In this document: positions 49,966-60,231 of the stretch, piece by piece
How the letters are laid out: the number at the start of each line of letters is the position of its first letter
Numbering within the stretch: the stretch's first letter is position 1
Assembly (NCBI GenBank): GCA_022497155.1
Contig: MU385793.1
Location: forward strand, 62,001 to 126,000
Reading direction: 5' to 3'
DNA length: 64,000 nt
From: Whalleya microplaca
Lineage: Eukaryota > Ascomycota > Sordariomycetes > Xylariales > Xylariaceae
Made by a program: the position numbers and the translations under genes
The notes under the pieces: model-generated
Told to the model about the DNA's origin: nothing
Database searches by the model: none
What the model saw: only the letters and a program-made list of their open reading frames with translations

Positions 49966-51236
49966 ATGTCACAACAAGCTCAACAACAATCCGGACCGCC
50001 CTATGCATCCAAGGCCGCCGCCCCGGGTGGACTGCCTTCAGTCATCCCCGATATCCCTATCTCAGCCGTCCTCATCGCTCTCCAGTACGTCTTTTGGAAT
50101 ACTTTCTTCCCATTAAAGCTTGGTTTTTTTAAGGGCTAGCTGCGTGTGCCTATAACGAGATATTTCCAGAGTTAAAGCTTCTAAGACTGCCTCAAAATCG
50201 CATTCGCTAACTCCGGATTGTGTATAGCGTTGGGTTTGCCATAACGAACATGGCGATATTCCAGATTAACAAGAGAAGAGGCCACAAATTCGTCATCTCT
50301 GGAATGATGTTCGGTTTTGGTATGGCTCGGATCACGACTCTCGTTTTACGTATCGTTTGGGCTCGAAGACAAACCAACGTTCGTCTCGCCATTGCTGCTA
50401 ATATATTTGTCAATGCTGGCATTCTCTTGATCTACATCATCAATATCCTATTTGCTCAGCGCATCCTCCGAGCAAAGCAACCTACAGTCGGCTGGCATAA
50501 TGGTCTCCGCATTACATACAGAGCCATATACATTGGAATCGGCGGCTCACTTGTAATGGTTATAACCGCCATCGTCTTGTCCGTCTAGTAAGTATCCCGG
50601 AGTTCTTAATCTTCTGGTTTAGCTTTTCTTAAGGGCGGCATCTGCCAATCTAAGATGTCTCAGGGGTTCTAACCCCCGAGACACGTCTAAGGGCTCCCAA
50701 ATTTGTCCAAAAAGGTGTTTCACTAACTCTAGATTTCGTACAGTACCCTGAACCCATACACCCTACGAGCTTGCAGAGACGTTCAACTAACCGCCATCAC
50801 TTATTTTCTCGTCTTCACTACCATTCCGCTCTTCCTCGTGGCGGCTGCTTACATCTTGCCTCAATCTACCGATGAGGAGACTTTTGGGCAGCGCGGAATG
50901 AGAATAAAGGTGATAGTCATCCTATTATCGACCTGTCTCTGTGTGTTAAATGCCGGATTCAAAGCAGGGACGATTTGGATGCCTCCACGACCGATCAACA
51001 ATCCTGCTTGGTACCATTCAAAGGCCGCATTTTACGTTTTCAACTTCGTACTCGAGATCGTTATTCTGGGCGTCTTGACCCTTTCCAGAGTGGACAAGCT
51101 ATTTCACATTCCAAACGGGAGCAAGAAACCTGGTGATTACTCTACACGCTACAACCAAGCACCAAGTGATAAAAAGGAAGCGCAGAGTGAAGATACTACT
51201 GGTAATGATGGATATATAGACGCCCAAAAGCTCTAG
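49966..51236 (+). CDS. Seven-helix membrane protein, 'family C-like GPCR' type
   Basis: Three exons (49966-50084, 50228-50587, 50744-51236) give 323 residues. The introns are long for this region (143 and 156 nt) and end in similar 25-bp stretches. Seven hydrophobic segments can be counted, starting at about 30-52 and ending in the helix before LSRVDKLFHIP. The sequence resembles a fungal-only family that databases label 'family C-like G-protein-coupled receptor', with the hallmarks NKRRGHKFVISGMMFGF, MARI and RIVWARRQTNVRLAIAANIF. The N-terminus is Gln/Pro-rich. The C-terminal ~50 residues are hydrophilic and charged. The label is by resemblance only; signalling has not been shown for the family to my knowledge. 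Splice phases (2, 2) restore helix 1 and the VY-TLNPYT join. Confidence 0.85.
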
Positions 51237-51802
51237 ACGGTGCGACTTATGTAAGAGGTGGCGATGAAGAATCTAGATGATACCATATACTGCGCTAATA
51301 AACATATGCATTGTTGTTGAAAATAATGAATGACTTAAGTGATAATTATCTTCAATAGGGTGGCTGTGCTCAAAGAGGTACTTTAGTAGCCAGTGTGGCC
51401 ATTCATACTCCAGCACTACCTATGGATTTCTCGATGCTGGATCATGTCTCAGTGCAGTCGATGCATGTCAACTGCCGGAACGACAAAGAAGGACAACATG
51501 TAGATTCTACCGACTTGCAGGAATGTAAACCTACCTCTAACAAGGGCTTTGTTCCTCCCTATACTCCCATTGTGCTCCCATACGTATGTCTCAAACACCC
51601 CATTTGTTCTTTCTAGTGGACACGTTGACTATTTACTAAACATCATTCGTCTAAATGTGTATATTATCTCCAAACATAGCCCAGCATGTACATAGATGTC
51701 CAGGACACTTCTTAGTATATTAGTATAGTTCTTTATAGTAACGCCCACTTACGGAAACAAAACTAAACACAGGCAGCAAAAACTCTAATCACAAAGTTCA
51801 AG
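51237..51802. other. Intergenic region
   Basis: No gene I can support; a 73-codon plus-strand frame at 51395-51616 has no motif. Confidence 0.45.
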
Positions 51803-52192
51803 ATGTGTGGGATTGGCACCGACTTTTACGAGCTCTGTGGGTGTTTGGAGAACCGTGGAAAGCTTATCACTTGTTCAAGTCCTCACCAGGGGTGTTTTAA
51901 TTTTGATGTCCACAGAATAACGGATATTTGCGACGAAGGTAAGTTGGCGGCAGTGTTGGATAATCGGCCTCGAAACGGATGCAAGATACTCGATGACGAA
52001 TTTGCCGAGGTACGAGATATCCTACAGGAAGATTTTCCTAAACATTTCCAATTATCCCGCTTAACGGTTACTATCCAGGAGTACGTTGTTAACAATAACT
52101 TCCTCGGCATGAACCCACAGCATCCCCATTGGTTTTGCTGGTATGATCTTGCTTTAGACTTGCTTTTCGGAGAGCCGCATTCATGGTGGTAG
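51803..52192 (+). CDS. Hypothetical MC-signature protein
   Basis: An unspliced frame of 129 residues, MCGIGTDFYELCGC at the start. Cysteines at 2, 12, 14, 24 and 31 nearly reproduce the spacing of the protein at 48273-48710, although the rest of the two sequences is unlike. The middle is charged and helical in character. A good GTACGT donor near 52082 and a CACAG acceptor near 52121 would make a 40-nt intron and an alternative shorter C-terminus, so the 3' end is uncertain. No signal peptide. Function unknown; a metal-binding N-terminus is inferred from the cysteines. Confidence 0.55.
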   Translation: MCGIGTDFYELCGCLENRGKLITCSSPHQGCFNFDVHRITDICDEGKLAAVLDNRPRNGCKILDDEFAEVRDILQEDFPKHFQLSRLTVTIQEYVVNNNFLGMNPQHPHWFCWYDLALDLLFGEPHSWW

Positions 52193-52967
52193 CTATATAG
52201 GGGCATGATGTCACGGCACAGGGCCTGTGGGGTGCCATAAGGTCCCTGTAGCTCACTGTAGCTGTGGCACACCCCGCTATGCCCCTCACACCCGACGTGA
52301 CCTGTGAAGACTTGGCTTAGTCAGATAGGTTAGATAAGCAGCTAACATTATAAATCAGGTAACATTGTAAATGGGGTGGCGCACAGTTAGCTGCTAGCGT
52401 AAAGCTAGCAGCGCATACACCACAGCTTAATCCAGCTGATCCAGGTATGGCATAACAGTATGATAACCTCTTTATATCGAATATATGAATCAAATGGAGT
52501 CAACATGACCCAAATACCGTAACATGACAGAGCTAGTACACCTGTCAGTATGTTAGGGCATCCATTGAGTTCATATCGTCAACAGGGTAATGCAGCATAA
52601 GGTATATATTACAGGCACCCGAGGTGGCGTAGACAACTTCCGTATTCCCAAGCAAAGGTACCAGACCTATAAAGATGAGTGATATAGGATGCCCATCGTA
52701 TAATCTTAAATCATAAGTAACGTAGCTTATTGAACGTCATCATTTAGAAAAGGATTGTGTGGAATGTCTGTAAGATAGCGCAATATTGCTAACTACTTAA
52801 TCGTAGTTGAGGTTTCCCTGGTCTGCCCGCCGGCCGTATGATATGCAAGTTTGGAAGATTTCGGACGCCATCAAGAACTTCTTACTTTGTTTCTGTAAGC
52901 TAGAGCTTAACGTCATCCCTCCTATCTTCCTGTCTCACATTAGATTCCCGATAATGTCAAACGGCTT
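52193..52967. repeat. Degenerate repeat-rich spacer with hairpins
   Basis: No gene. A hairpin-prone block lies at 52200-52285 (GGGGCAT ... ATGCCCC with an inner GGGGTGCCA / TGGCACACCCC stem). A perfect 9-bp stem with a 5-nt loop (GCTGCTAGC / GCTAGCAGC) lies at 52390-52412. A 39-bp block at 52419-52457 matches 57850-57888 at 33 of 39 positions. Confidence 0.6.
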
Positions 52968-53662
52968 GGGTACCCGCGGGACGGTTATAATGACTGTGTA
53001 AGCTGTTAAAGTGACTGTGTTCTAACTTATTTCGGTTAGGTAGGTTAGGTACGTACCCCGCAGTACATTTTATTAAGAAACGGATGTACCTTCCTTACCT
53101 CTCAGAACCGCTTAGGATGCTTTCAACAACAATTAACAGCCACACTTAAATAACTCTGATTCCTTTAAAACTGCAATAAAAACTAAGCGCGTTCGTTTCC
53201 TTATCTGACCTTATCTAATCTAATATTTAACGGAAAAGCAATTTTTTCGGATGCAAATTGAATTTTTCAGAGGCAACGCAATTTAACGCCTCCCTCCTGA
53301 CCTCCTTGTTACCCCTGAACCCCCTGACCTCCTTAGGTCTGCCGGCGCCGGCGCCGGCGCCGGCGGAGGTGGTTAAAGGTCAGGTTTACCGAGGCAATCG
53401 ATTGAATTGATATCATCCTTTTTAAAGAGGTTACAATCGGCGTATTTAGCTATTGTAATAACTTCAAAATAACGGGTGTGGTGGTGGTGGTGGTGGTTAA
53501 AAAAGTTTACAGGTTTGGGTAGGGTAAGTTTGTTAGAAAAGGTACATCCGTTTCTTAGTGGGATGTACTGTAATGTACGTACCTGATCTATTTAACTATA
53601 TTGGGTTAGAACACAGTCACTTTAACGGCTTACACAGTCATTATAACCGTCCCGGGGTACCC
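52968..53662. mobile_element. 695-bp element with ~122-bp terminal inverted repeats
   Basis: The left arm (52968-53090) and right arm (53541-53662) are inverted copies. Both outer ends are GGGTACCC and the outer ~58 bp differ at only about two positions; the inner part is more diverged. The ~450-bp interior has no coding frame but shows strand-biased CCTGACCTCC / GGTCAGG pairs around a GC palindrome and a GTG run. This is the form of a non-autonomous DNA transposon or large MITE. No target duplication was seen, so the superfamily is not assigned. Confidence 0.72.
53341..53364. repeat. Perfect GCCGGC x4 palindrome
   Basis: Four tandem GCCGGC hexamers form a 24-bp self-complementary GC-only tract near the middle of the 695-bp element, in an otherwise AT-rich area. 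Confidence 0.9.
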
Positions 53663-53809
53663 GTACTAGACTCCACTATTCCAACCCCGAACCTTACCAC
53701 TGAATCCCCCAGATATTGGCTACTGTTTTTTTCTGGATCCCAGTCCTCCTTGTTAGCCACTTCCCATTCTGCCTGCAAGTAATATAGTATCATCCAGACT
53801 TGGTGGCAC

Positions 53810-54223
53810 TCATTTTCCGAAATGGTCGTCATAATCATCGGGGTCGGGGCAGAATCCGTGGGTCCACTCTCCATCGTTATCCCAGCTGTGCGTAAGGACT
53901 CGAACGAAGAAGCGTGTTGCATGGTCCAGTTGGCACCAACCTTCATTGTCTGGCATTTGTTCATCCGTGAACTTGGACACCTCGAACGCGTTTTCCGATA
54001 TGCACCAGGCGTCCAAGCTGAGGAGGCGTATCAGATCGATATCGCCGGCTTGCTCAAGGTAGTCCGTACGGTACTCATCCCAGAATGGTTTAACGTAATT
54101 GCTACCCAGTAACTCTCGCACGTATGGGGCGGTTTCATTGGGTAAGTTGAGAAACAGTATCAATGTCTGATATGTTTCCTCCAGAGCTGCAAGCCATTCC
54201 TCCGGTGCTCGGCTGCCGGCCAT
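53810..54223 (-). CDS. Hypothetical acidic protein
   Basis: A single-exon frame of 137 residues starting MAGSRAPEEW. It is strongly acidic, Trp/Tyr/Asp-rich, with three cysteines and a C-terminal CPDPDDYDDH stretch. No signal peptide, membrane segment or known motif. The frame ends 147 bp from the edge of the 695-bp inverted-repeat element. A further open minus-strand frame runs past the stop into that element, so the gene could have been truncated or given a new 3' end by the insertion; this is inference. I do not recognise a family. Confidence 0.5.
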   Translation of the reverse strand: MAGSRAPEEWLAALEETYQTLILFLNLPNETAPYVRELLGSNYVKPFWDEYRTDYLEQAGDIDLIRLLSLDAWCISENAFEVSKFTDEQMPDNEGWCQLDHATRFFVRVLTHSWDNDGEWTHGFCPDPDDYDDHFGK

Positions 54224-55402
54224 AATATAGGCTTGTCTTTACTCGGTTGCGGACAACTGACGTCGTGTTGGGCACCTAGGATATGGGTGTAGATTGATGA
54301 AGTAGTAAGTAGATGGAAATGCTGAAGATCAGAGAATACGATGTAAAAGAAGGGAGAGCTAAGGTTGGTTGCCTTTTGTTTAGGTGTCGAACGCGTATGT
54401 ATTCTTGTTTAAATAGTGGCTGCCGCTGACATTATATAGGTAAATGTAAATTGCAGTGAAGATTCCTGAAGCATTGATAGGATTTTCTAGCAGGCCTTGT
54501 TAGGCTTGCTTCTTTCCTTCCTTTTTTCTCCGCATTGATAGTTTTACTACCTAAGTAATACAGCCAGATAAGCCTCGCCTTTTATAGGCGTATACGCCGT
54601 AACAGTTCCTATTTAATCAAGCCATTTCAGTGTCCTTTGTCACTGCTTTTTCACATATAACAACTGTAACAAGGGCTGTAGTCAGGGCTTGGAATATATC
54701 AATTTAGCTAATAATTCTCTAGGGCCTCTGAGGGTGCTTGCTGTACTGAATCCAATGGAAGGCGATAGATCCTTATATAGACTTTCTGTAATAGTACGTA
54801 TTCCTGGTACGTATCTTGTCTGTTGCCGATATCGCCGTCGTTAGGTTGCTATACCTTTTATTAGGTAATCATATATACCAACAATATCGAACAACATCTA
54901 ACGGCACCCAATATATATACTCGTATAAAATTCTTACATCTCGTATAGCTTTCCAACAGATATTGGCTCCAATTCCCGTATGACAACAACCTTAGAAGCA
55001 TGAAGTGGGCTTGCTTAAACACGATACTACATATGGAATGATCTTGGCGGCATACGTCAACCCCCGTTTCATACAGTAGCTCCATATCGGAAATTAACAT
55101 GACCTGAAGAGACAGTTGATGGCCACACTAGTAAAACTTCCTAAAAAGAGAGACAAAGGTAAACTTACCACCTAAGTTACCCCTTAACACTTGAAAATCT
55201 TGAGCTACAACACGATGTCTTCGACTCTCGATACTACTTTAAGATACAAGCGTGAAGATACAAGGAAACACTGGATAGCAGGGCCCCAACAACACATCAT
55301 TAACGAAGCCTGTCACAAAGTATATAAGGCGCTAATATCTGAACGGTATTAGCGGTATCGCTTTTGCCACAAAGCCTATTATACAGATAAGAACAGTTCG
55401 AT
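54224..55402. other. Intergenic region with LTR copy
   Basis: Contains the upstream region of the acidic-protein gene and LTR copy 3 (54665-54985). No other gene is supportable. Confidence 0.5.
54665..54985 (-). mobile_element. Solo LTR, copy 3, with 5-bp target-site duplication
   Basis: A 321-bp repeat; on the minus strand it reads TGTCATACGG ... CCCTTGTTACA. It is flanked on both sides by the identical 5-mer ACAAC (54660-54664 and 54986-54990). TG...CA ends plus a 5-bp duplication is the standard footprint of an LTR retrotransposon. Only one LTR is present, so recombination between two LTRs probably removed the body. Confidence 0.85.
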
Positions 55403-56695
55403 TTAATACCTATTCATGACGATATGTGAGGTCAGTCTACTAGCTCCAAAGTGTGGCTCCCTATACACATTTTGGGTCCCGGCCGGCTTGACATATTCTG
55501 CAATGGGGTACAGAGTGGCAGAACCCGGATGTCGCCTTGGCATGCAATTCTCCTCCTTCAGAGTTCCGTAATGCTTGAGGTTGAACTTGATTGGTTCCGT
55601 ATTTGGTGTTTTGATAAAGTCTGTGCATTCCTGTTGCTTCTGTGTATTGCGGAGGAGTTCACTAGAACAGTCGGCATTATCATCAAGCCTCGTAGTGCGA
55701 CTGGGACGAGATATAGCAGTCTCCTGTCTAGGCCGGTCGCTAGCCCACCCCCGTCTTCTTTGTTGGCGCCTCGCGGAACAATTCATACTCGGGGACGGTT
55801 GATATGATGTCTTTGCGGTAACATCGTGCTGAAGTACAAGACCGGCCCTGTTACCCAGACCACGGGCCCTATTCTTCCATATCTGCTCCTGAATCGAGAT
55901 ATCATCAAGGTTAGCTTGTTCCAAGAACCGCCCAAAGTCCGAGAACTGCTCTCTCGACCCAACGGGCGAGTCCATGACAAGTTGACAGGGTAGCCTGCAT
56001 CGGTACATAGAAGCTGGGATTGAAGCTGGGTGTCCTGTTGGCTCATTTACTGAAGCGAGAATGTAGTGCTCTTTTCTGATTTCATACGTATCTCTACGAT
56101 CTTGCTGATGTTCGTGAGCTTTTGGCCCCACGCCTCTAAAGGTATGACTATCGGGGCCATCGTGTAGTGTAGCTATCCCCGCTAGTTTCGTGTCGCTGGA
56201 GTACAAAGATGAACTGCGCCTTTTGTCACGGATCGAAATCCGATAGAAGTTGGAAACTGCTTCTGTTTGCATAGGTGGGTTTTTCCAACTGGCGTGTTCG
56301 CCTATATGTGATTCGGGACGACACGAGGATAAGAGAGATTCCTCTTTGTTTAGAGGAGGATGGCGGATGTCCTCAAAATTGTGGGAAGAAGTGAATGTCC
56401 CCGACCTGGCAGAGTTGAGTAAGCTTTCCACCTTTGCTACGGTATATGAAGCAATAGATCGTAGCGATGTAATCTGTTGCTCAATTCTCAATCTCGTAGA
56501 TTTATTTCTATTGGAGGACCTCTGATGTGCCCTTTTCGAAAGGGCTCGAGGGTCTAGTCGCGACTGCAGGCGGGAAAACAATGCTCTTGGGCGTGGAGCA
56601 TTTAATTTTTGCAAGAGGGACACCCTGACACGCTTATGAGGTGTTGCAGCATCTCCTTCTGGAGGCGCCCAAGTACAATGACATTTCATCCTCAC
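55403..56695 (-). CDS. Hypothetical Ser/Arg-rich protein
   Basis: A single-exon frame of 430 residues, long for an AT-balanced region and therefore probably coding. It is hydrophilic, rich in Ser, Arg, Gln and His, with basic clusters (RKEHY, RRQQRRRG) and no signal peptide, membrane helix or domain I know. The start may be residue 1 or the Met at position 3. Two Arg-rich stretches could be nuclear signals. It lies between the LTR copy and gene-free sequence, which fits an accessory or orphan gene. Confidence 0.5.
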   Translation of the reverse strand: MRMKCHCTWAPPEGDAATPHKRVRVSLLQKLNAPRPRALFSRLQSRLDPRALSKRAHQRSSNRNKSTRLRIEQQITSLRSIASYTVAKVESLLNSARSGTFTSSHNFEDIRHPPLNKEESLLSSCRPESHIGEHASWKNPPMQTEAVSNFYRISIRDKRRSSSLYSSDTKLAGIATLHDGPDSHTFRGVGPKAHEHQQDRRDTYEIRKEHYILASVNEPTGHPASIPASMYRCRLPCQLVMDSPVGSREQFSDFGRFLEQANLDDISIQEQIWKNRARGLGNRAGLVLQHDVTAKTSYQPSPSMNCSARRQQRRRGWASDRPRQETAISRPSRTTRLDDNADCSSELLRNTQKQQECTDFIKTPNTEPIKFNLKHYGTLKEENCMPRRHPGSATLYPIAEYVKPAGTQNVYREPHFGASRLTSHIVMNRY

Positions 56696-58070
56696 GCCAA
56701 ATGAAATGTCCTTGCTGCTAAAGACCTTCTAAGTAATATTGCGAGCGAGTGTAAAGGGTTAGGGTATGTTCTCAGTATCAGGTTAAGGGAAGCTGAAGGG
56801 ACTGCTCAGTCAAACGCTGGCATGTATGCCTAGCGAGGGTTGGTCTCAAAGTAGAAGGAAAAGATGACGTTTCAATATATTGATGGTTTAATTAGACGAA
56901 ATGTTTGCTTGGATATCTTATGAAGCCTCGATGTGTCAAGCATCATATCGCATCATTCGAAAGACCTAGTAGGCTTTCGAGTCTTTCTGAAAGGGGGATT
57001 CCCAAGTTTTCGCATTTAAGTATACCTTAAAGATTCTATGTCATAATCAATATCCTGTTCAAGAGCTAGATGTGCCCGTAATTGCAGTTATTGAAAGTTA
57101 GAAATGTGTGGTTTTCTGTTCTACGGTATTTTGTCGTTTCACCATTTGGAAGTCTCACAAGGTTGAGAATACTTTGAATACGTAGCATTCGTGGCGTGTC
57201 CTCACTATAAGAGTAACACGTTGTTTCACGCTTGCCTAGTCGAACTTTATTGGTCGTGATTGACAGGCTGTAATGAACATGGGGGCGCTATGAATGATCA
57301 ACGTTAGGTAGGTTACATGAGCGATCTCATTTATCTAACAAAGCAAAGTCGGGCGGGGAAGCTGGCAATACCTATTACACCTTGAACGCGATAACCTCTT
57401 CCAGTCAGCACCTGATGTACATGTATGTAGTAATTTCTCGCCCGACCTGTTAGCTTAGATTTCTTTCCTTTTTCCTACTATTTCAACAATTCTCAACTTC
57501 TTATACGAAACACTTGCTCATATACTAGTACAGAATGGGCGATGAATAAAACTGTATGCTACTCACGCCGTCTCCATGGTTGCTCGAGATCTAAATCTGC
57601 CTCGGATGGTGCTCATTTCGTTGCCATAAACAAGTTCCGAAAGTGTCTAGTTCAGAGACCACTGGGCCACTGTGAGCCATCTCTGGGGAAATTAATACAC
57701 CATGCGTCAATGGAGGCGTAATCCTCTTCATCAGCACGTATCTATTCCGATTGTGTTGTGGGAGGATTCTCAGGAAGTCCGGAATATCTCTTGCATACCA
57801 AGTACTTGAGATATTGTGGCCGGCGGGGTCCTAGGCTGGAGACGCACGAACCACAGCTCAATCCAGTTGATCCCTGTACGCCATAACACCTTGTAACTGT
57901 GAAAAAAATCAGTCAAAACAATATAACACTTTATTTAAGTTAGTACGTTTATAATGTATGATGATAACTTGTTGCGAGAAGCGGCATAACTTATTTAAAC
58001 TAGGGTTGTTTTCGTGCTTGATAGGCATTATGCTATTGCCAGGTAAAATGAAAGGTATATGCAGTTGTTT
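56696..58070. other. Intergenic region
   Basis: No gene. A 39-bp block at 57850-57888 matches 52419-52457. TGTACATGTATG occurs near 57415. Confidence 0.5.
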
Positions 58071-58386
58071 CTATGATGAGCGTTCACCTCGACCTCGATC
58101 TGGACCTTGTGCTAAACCTTGGCTCTGTCCTGCACTGTCATTAACCCCTTCTAACTCTTTCCCATGTTTATACTCGGGGAGCTCTGCGGTTTTGCCGGCT
58201 CGAGCGACGTGATCATCCTTTTAGATCTTATAAGCTGAAACCTAGGAATATTCAATAGCTACATTGGTAGCACTATGCCAGCAAACTTACCTTGGGCTCC
58301 TTACCAGCACCGTGGATAATGTCGTGGTCAGTTTCTGAGGAGAGGTCTTGAGCATTATGGGCTCGACCGCTTCCATCTCGAGGCAT
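58071..58386 (-). CDS. Small hydrophilic conserved-type protein (MPRDGSG)
   Basis: Two exons (58386-58291 and 58217-58071; 73-nt intron) give 80 residues. The chain is very hydrophilic, Gly/Asp/Glu/Lys-rich, without cysteine or hydrophobic segments, so it is probably disordered. It starts MPRDGSG and has HDIIHGAGKEP before the splice and KTAELPEYKHGKELEGVN after it. I recall similar short proteins starting MPRDGSG in other filamentous ascomycetes, but cannot verify this here. The donor GTAAGT is strong and the frame is kept (phase 0). Such proteins are often stress-expressed, but function is unknown. Confidence 0.65.
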
Positions 58387-60231
58387 GGTGAATTGGAAAT
58401 GTACGAGTGATTGATATCCAACAAACGAGGTAGCTTCTGCGACGAGAATAGATTAACATGCAAATTGGTGTTGTTGAAATTGATTCTGAGACCTAAGAAA
58501 GCTGTACTGATTTATCGCCTCAATGTGAGAGTCCTTGACGTCATCCCGAGATTCCATGCGGCCTCAATGGTGTAACTTCACGTCATGGTGAGTGAGCAAC
58601 TAATTGGCTATACATATATCAAGTCTGGACCCGTTGATTCAATAATGGAGATCCGGTGAACTTTCGGCTAATTCATGGATCTGATCTACCAATGTAAGCT
58701 ACAACACAGGCCATATGTATATTAATCGTGCTCAATGATCAAGGGCCAGTTTCATCAGTTATATCAATATAGTCATGACGCATTAGTTTAAGTTATCATT
58801 GAGCCTATAGTTTTCAGCGACACCAAAGAGACAGTTGCGTGGATGCGAATTTTCTTCCGAAGTACAATATTTCAACTTAGAACCTTCCAAACCTTCTCTT
58901 TATAATCTCAACCACAGCTGAGCTTGCCATCATTTCTTTACGACCTGAATTTAATAGTACATACGGTACCCCAGGTCCTAAATCTGACATTGTTATCAAT
59001 GCAGTCTTTGCGGATATTGTCTACCTATACTGCAAGGCAACCAAAACATACCTAGACGACATTCGGTGAGCAGCCAAATAATCATGTGTCGCAAAAACGA
59101 CGCCGTTATTGCTAGCACAGCAATAACGCCTGATATATCCCGCGACATCATGTATATATATTGAGACTGTAATCTAAGCATCCTAGCTAGCGAGAGGCAT
59201 ACCCTAGATTAAAATAAGAATGCATCCATCAGAGTGTACCGACTATTCGAGAGAACTCATCATAGCGTGAAATTAGTCATCAGTAAATTTAAAGAGAGTC
59301 CACCCAATACCTAATCACTGCATATTAGGTAGAACGGAACGATATGACCACGACGCATCTTTTGATTCTCATTAGGGGTGAATGGAAGTTACAAGTTATT
59401 ACGTCTGCATACTTCTTGGGCAAGCCAGCCCAGCGACATCGGATTATCGAGATCATATTGTCCTAAACTTACCTGAGCAGTCTAGGTACAAATATAGGCA
59501 TCTCAGAAATGTTTGATCTATACAGTTCATAAATTAATATACCACAGGCATATCACATGGGTTACTTCACCTCGAAACAATGATAGATCATCTCTATACT
59601 TAGTATCTGAGTGCACAGACATACATGGACCTGTAAGCAGTAGCTCCCAATATTGCCTAAAAGGCCATATGACTAAATTCTGAGGAAAGATACCTCAACT
59701 AGCAAATGTTTCGGTCGTACCCACGTATTCACCACACCAGGCTTTGTACAAATATTTTATAGGTATTAATTTACGGAAGTCTATTGACTACTTGCACTTG
59801 GATTTTAGTGTCGTGAAACTGCACCTGATTACAAATAATGGAAGTAATGCTAGTTACACACCATATGAGCTTGAAGTTACCTATACCACGCTAGCGAATA
59901 TGCTTTCTTGTAGTGGTGGAAGGTCATAATAAGTATCTGCCGGTATGGCGATACTCTTTTTGATACTATTGCAGGAAATACCACTTGCGTGCTTTCTCGT
60001 ACTTTGTGTGCAATCAACCTCCGCGCTCTCCGCACTTGAATGCAACGCATTTGTAATCAACATTCGCATTAGTCAAGAAGTGATGAATACCATATAAAAC
60101 ACTTAAACCACCATATGATCGGCATGGGAAGTTTCTCACTTCAATTTATTGTCTTCCAGCTCTAACATTGTCAATATTATTTGAGTGCCACGTTCCTCGA
60201 GAGGTTTCTATTGAAAACCGATTCTACGATA
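58387..60231. other. Intergenic region; GST promoter at its end
   Basis: 1.85 kb without a supportable gene. TATAAA occurs at 60093-60098, 134-139 bp before the GST start. Confidence 0.5.
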
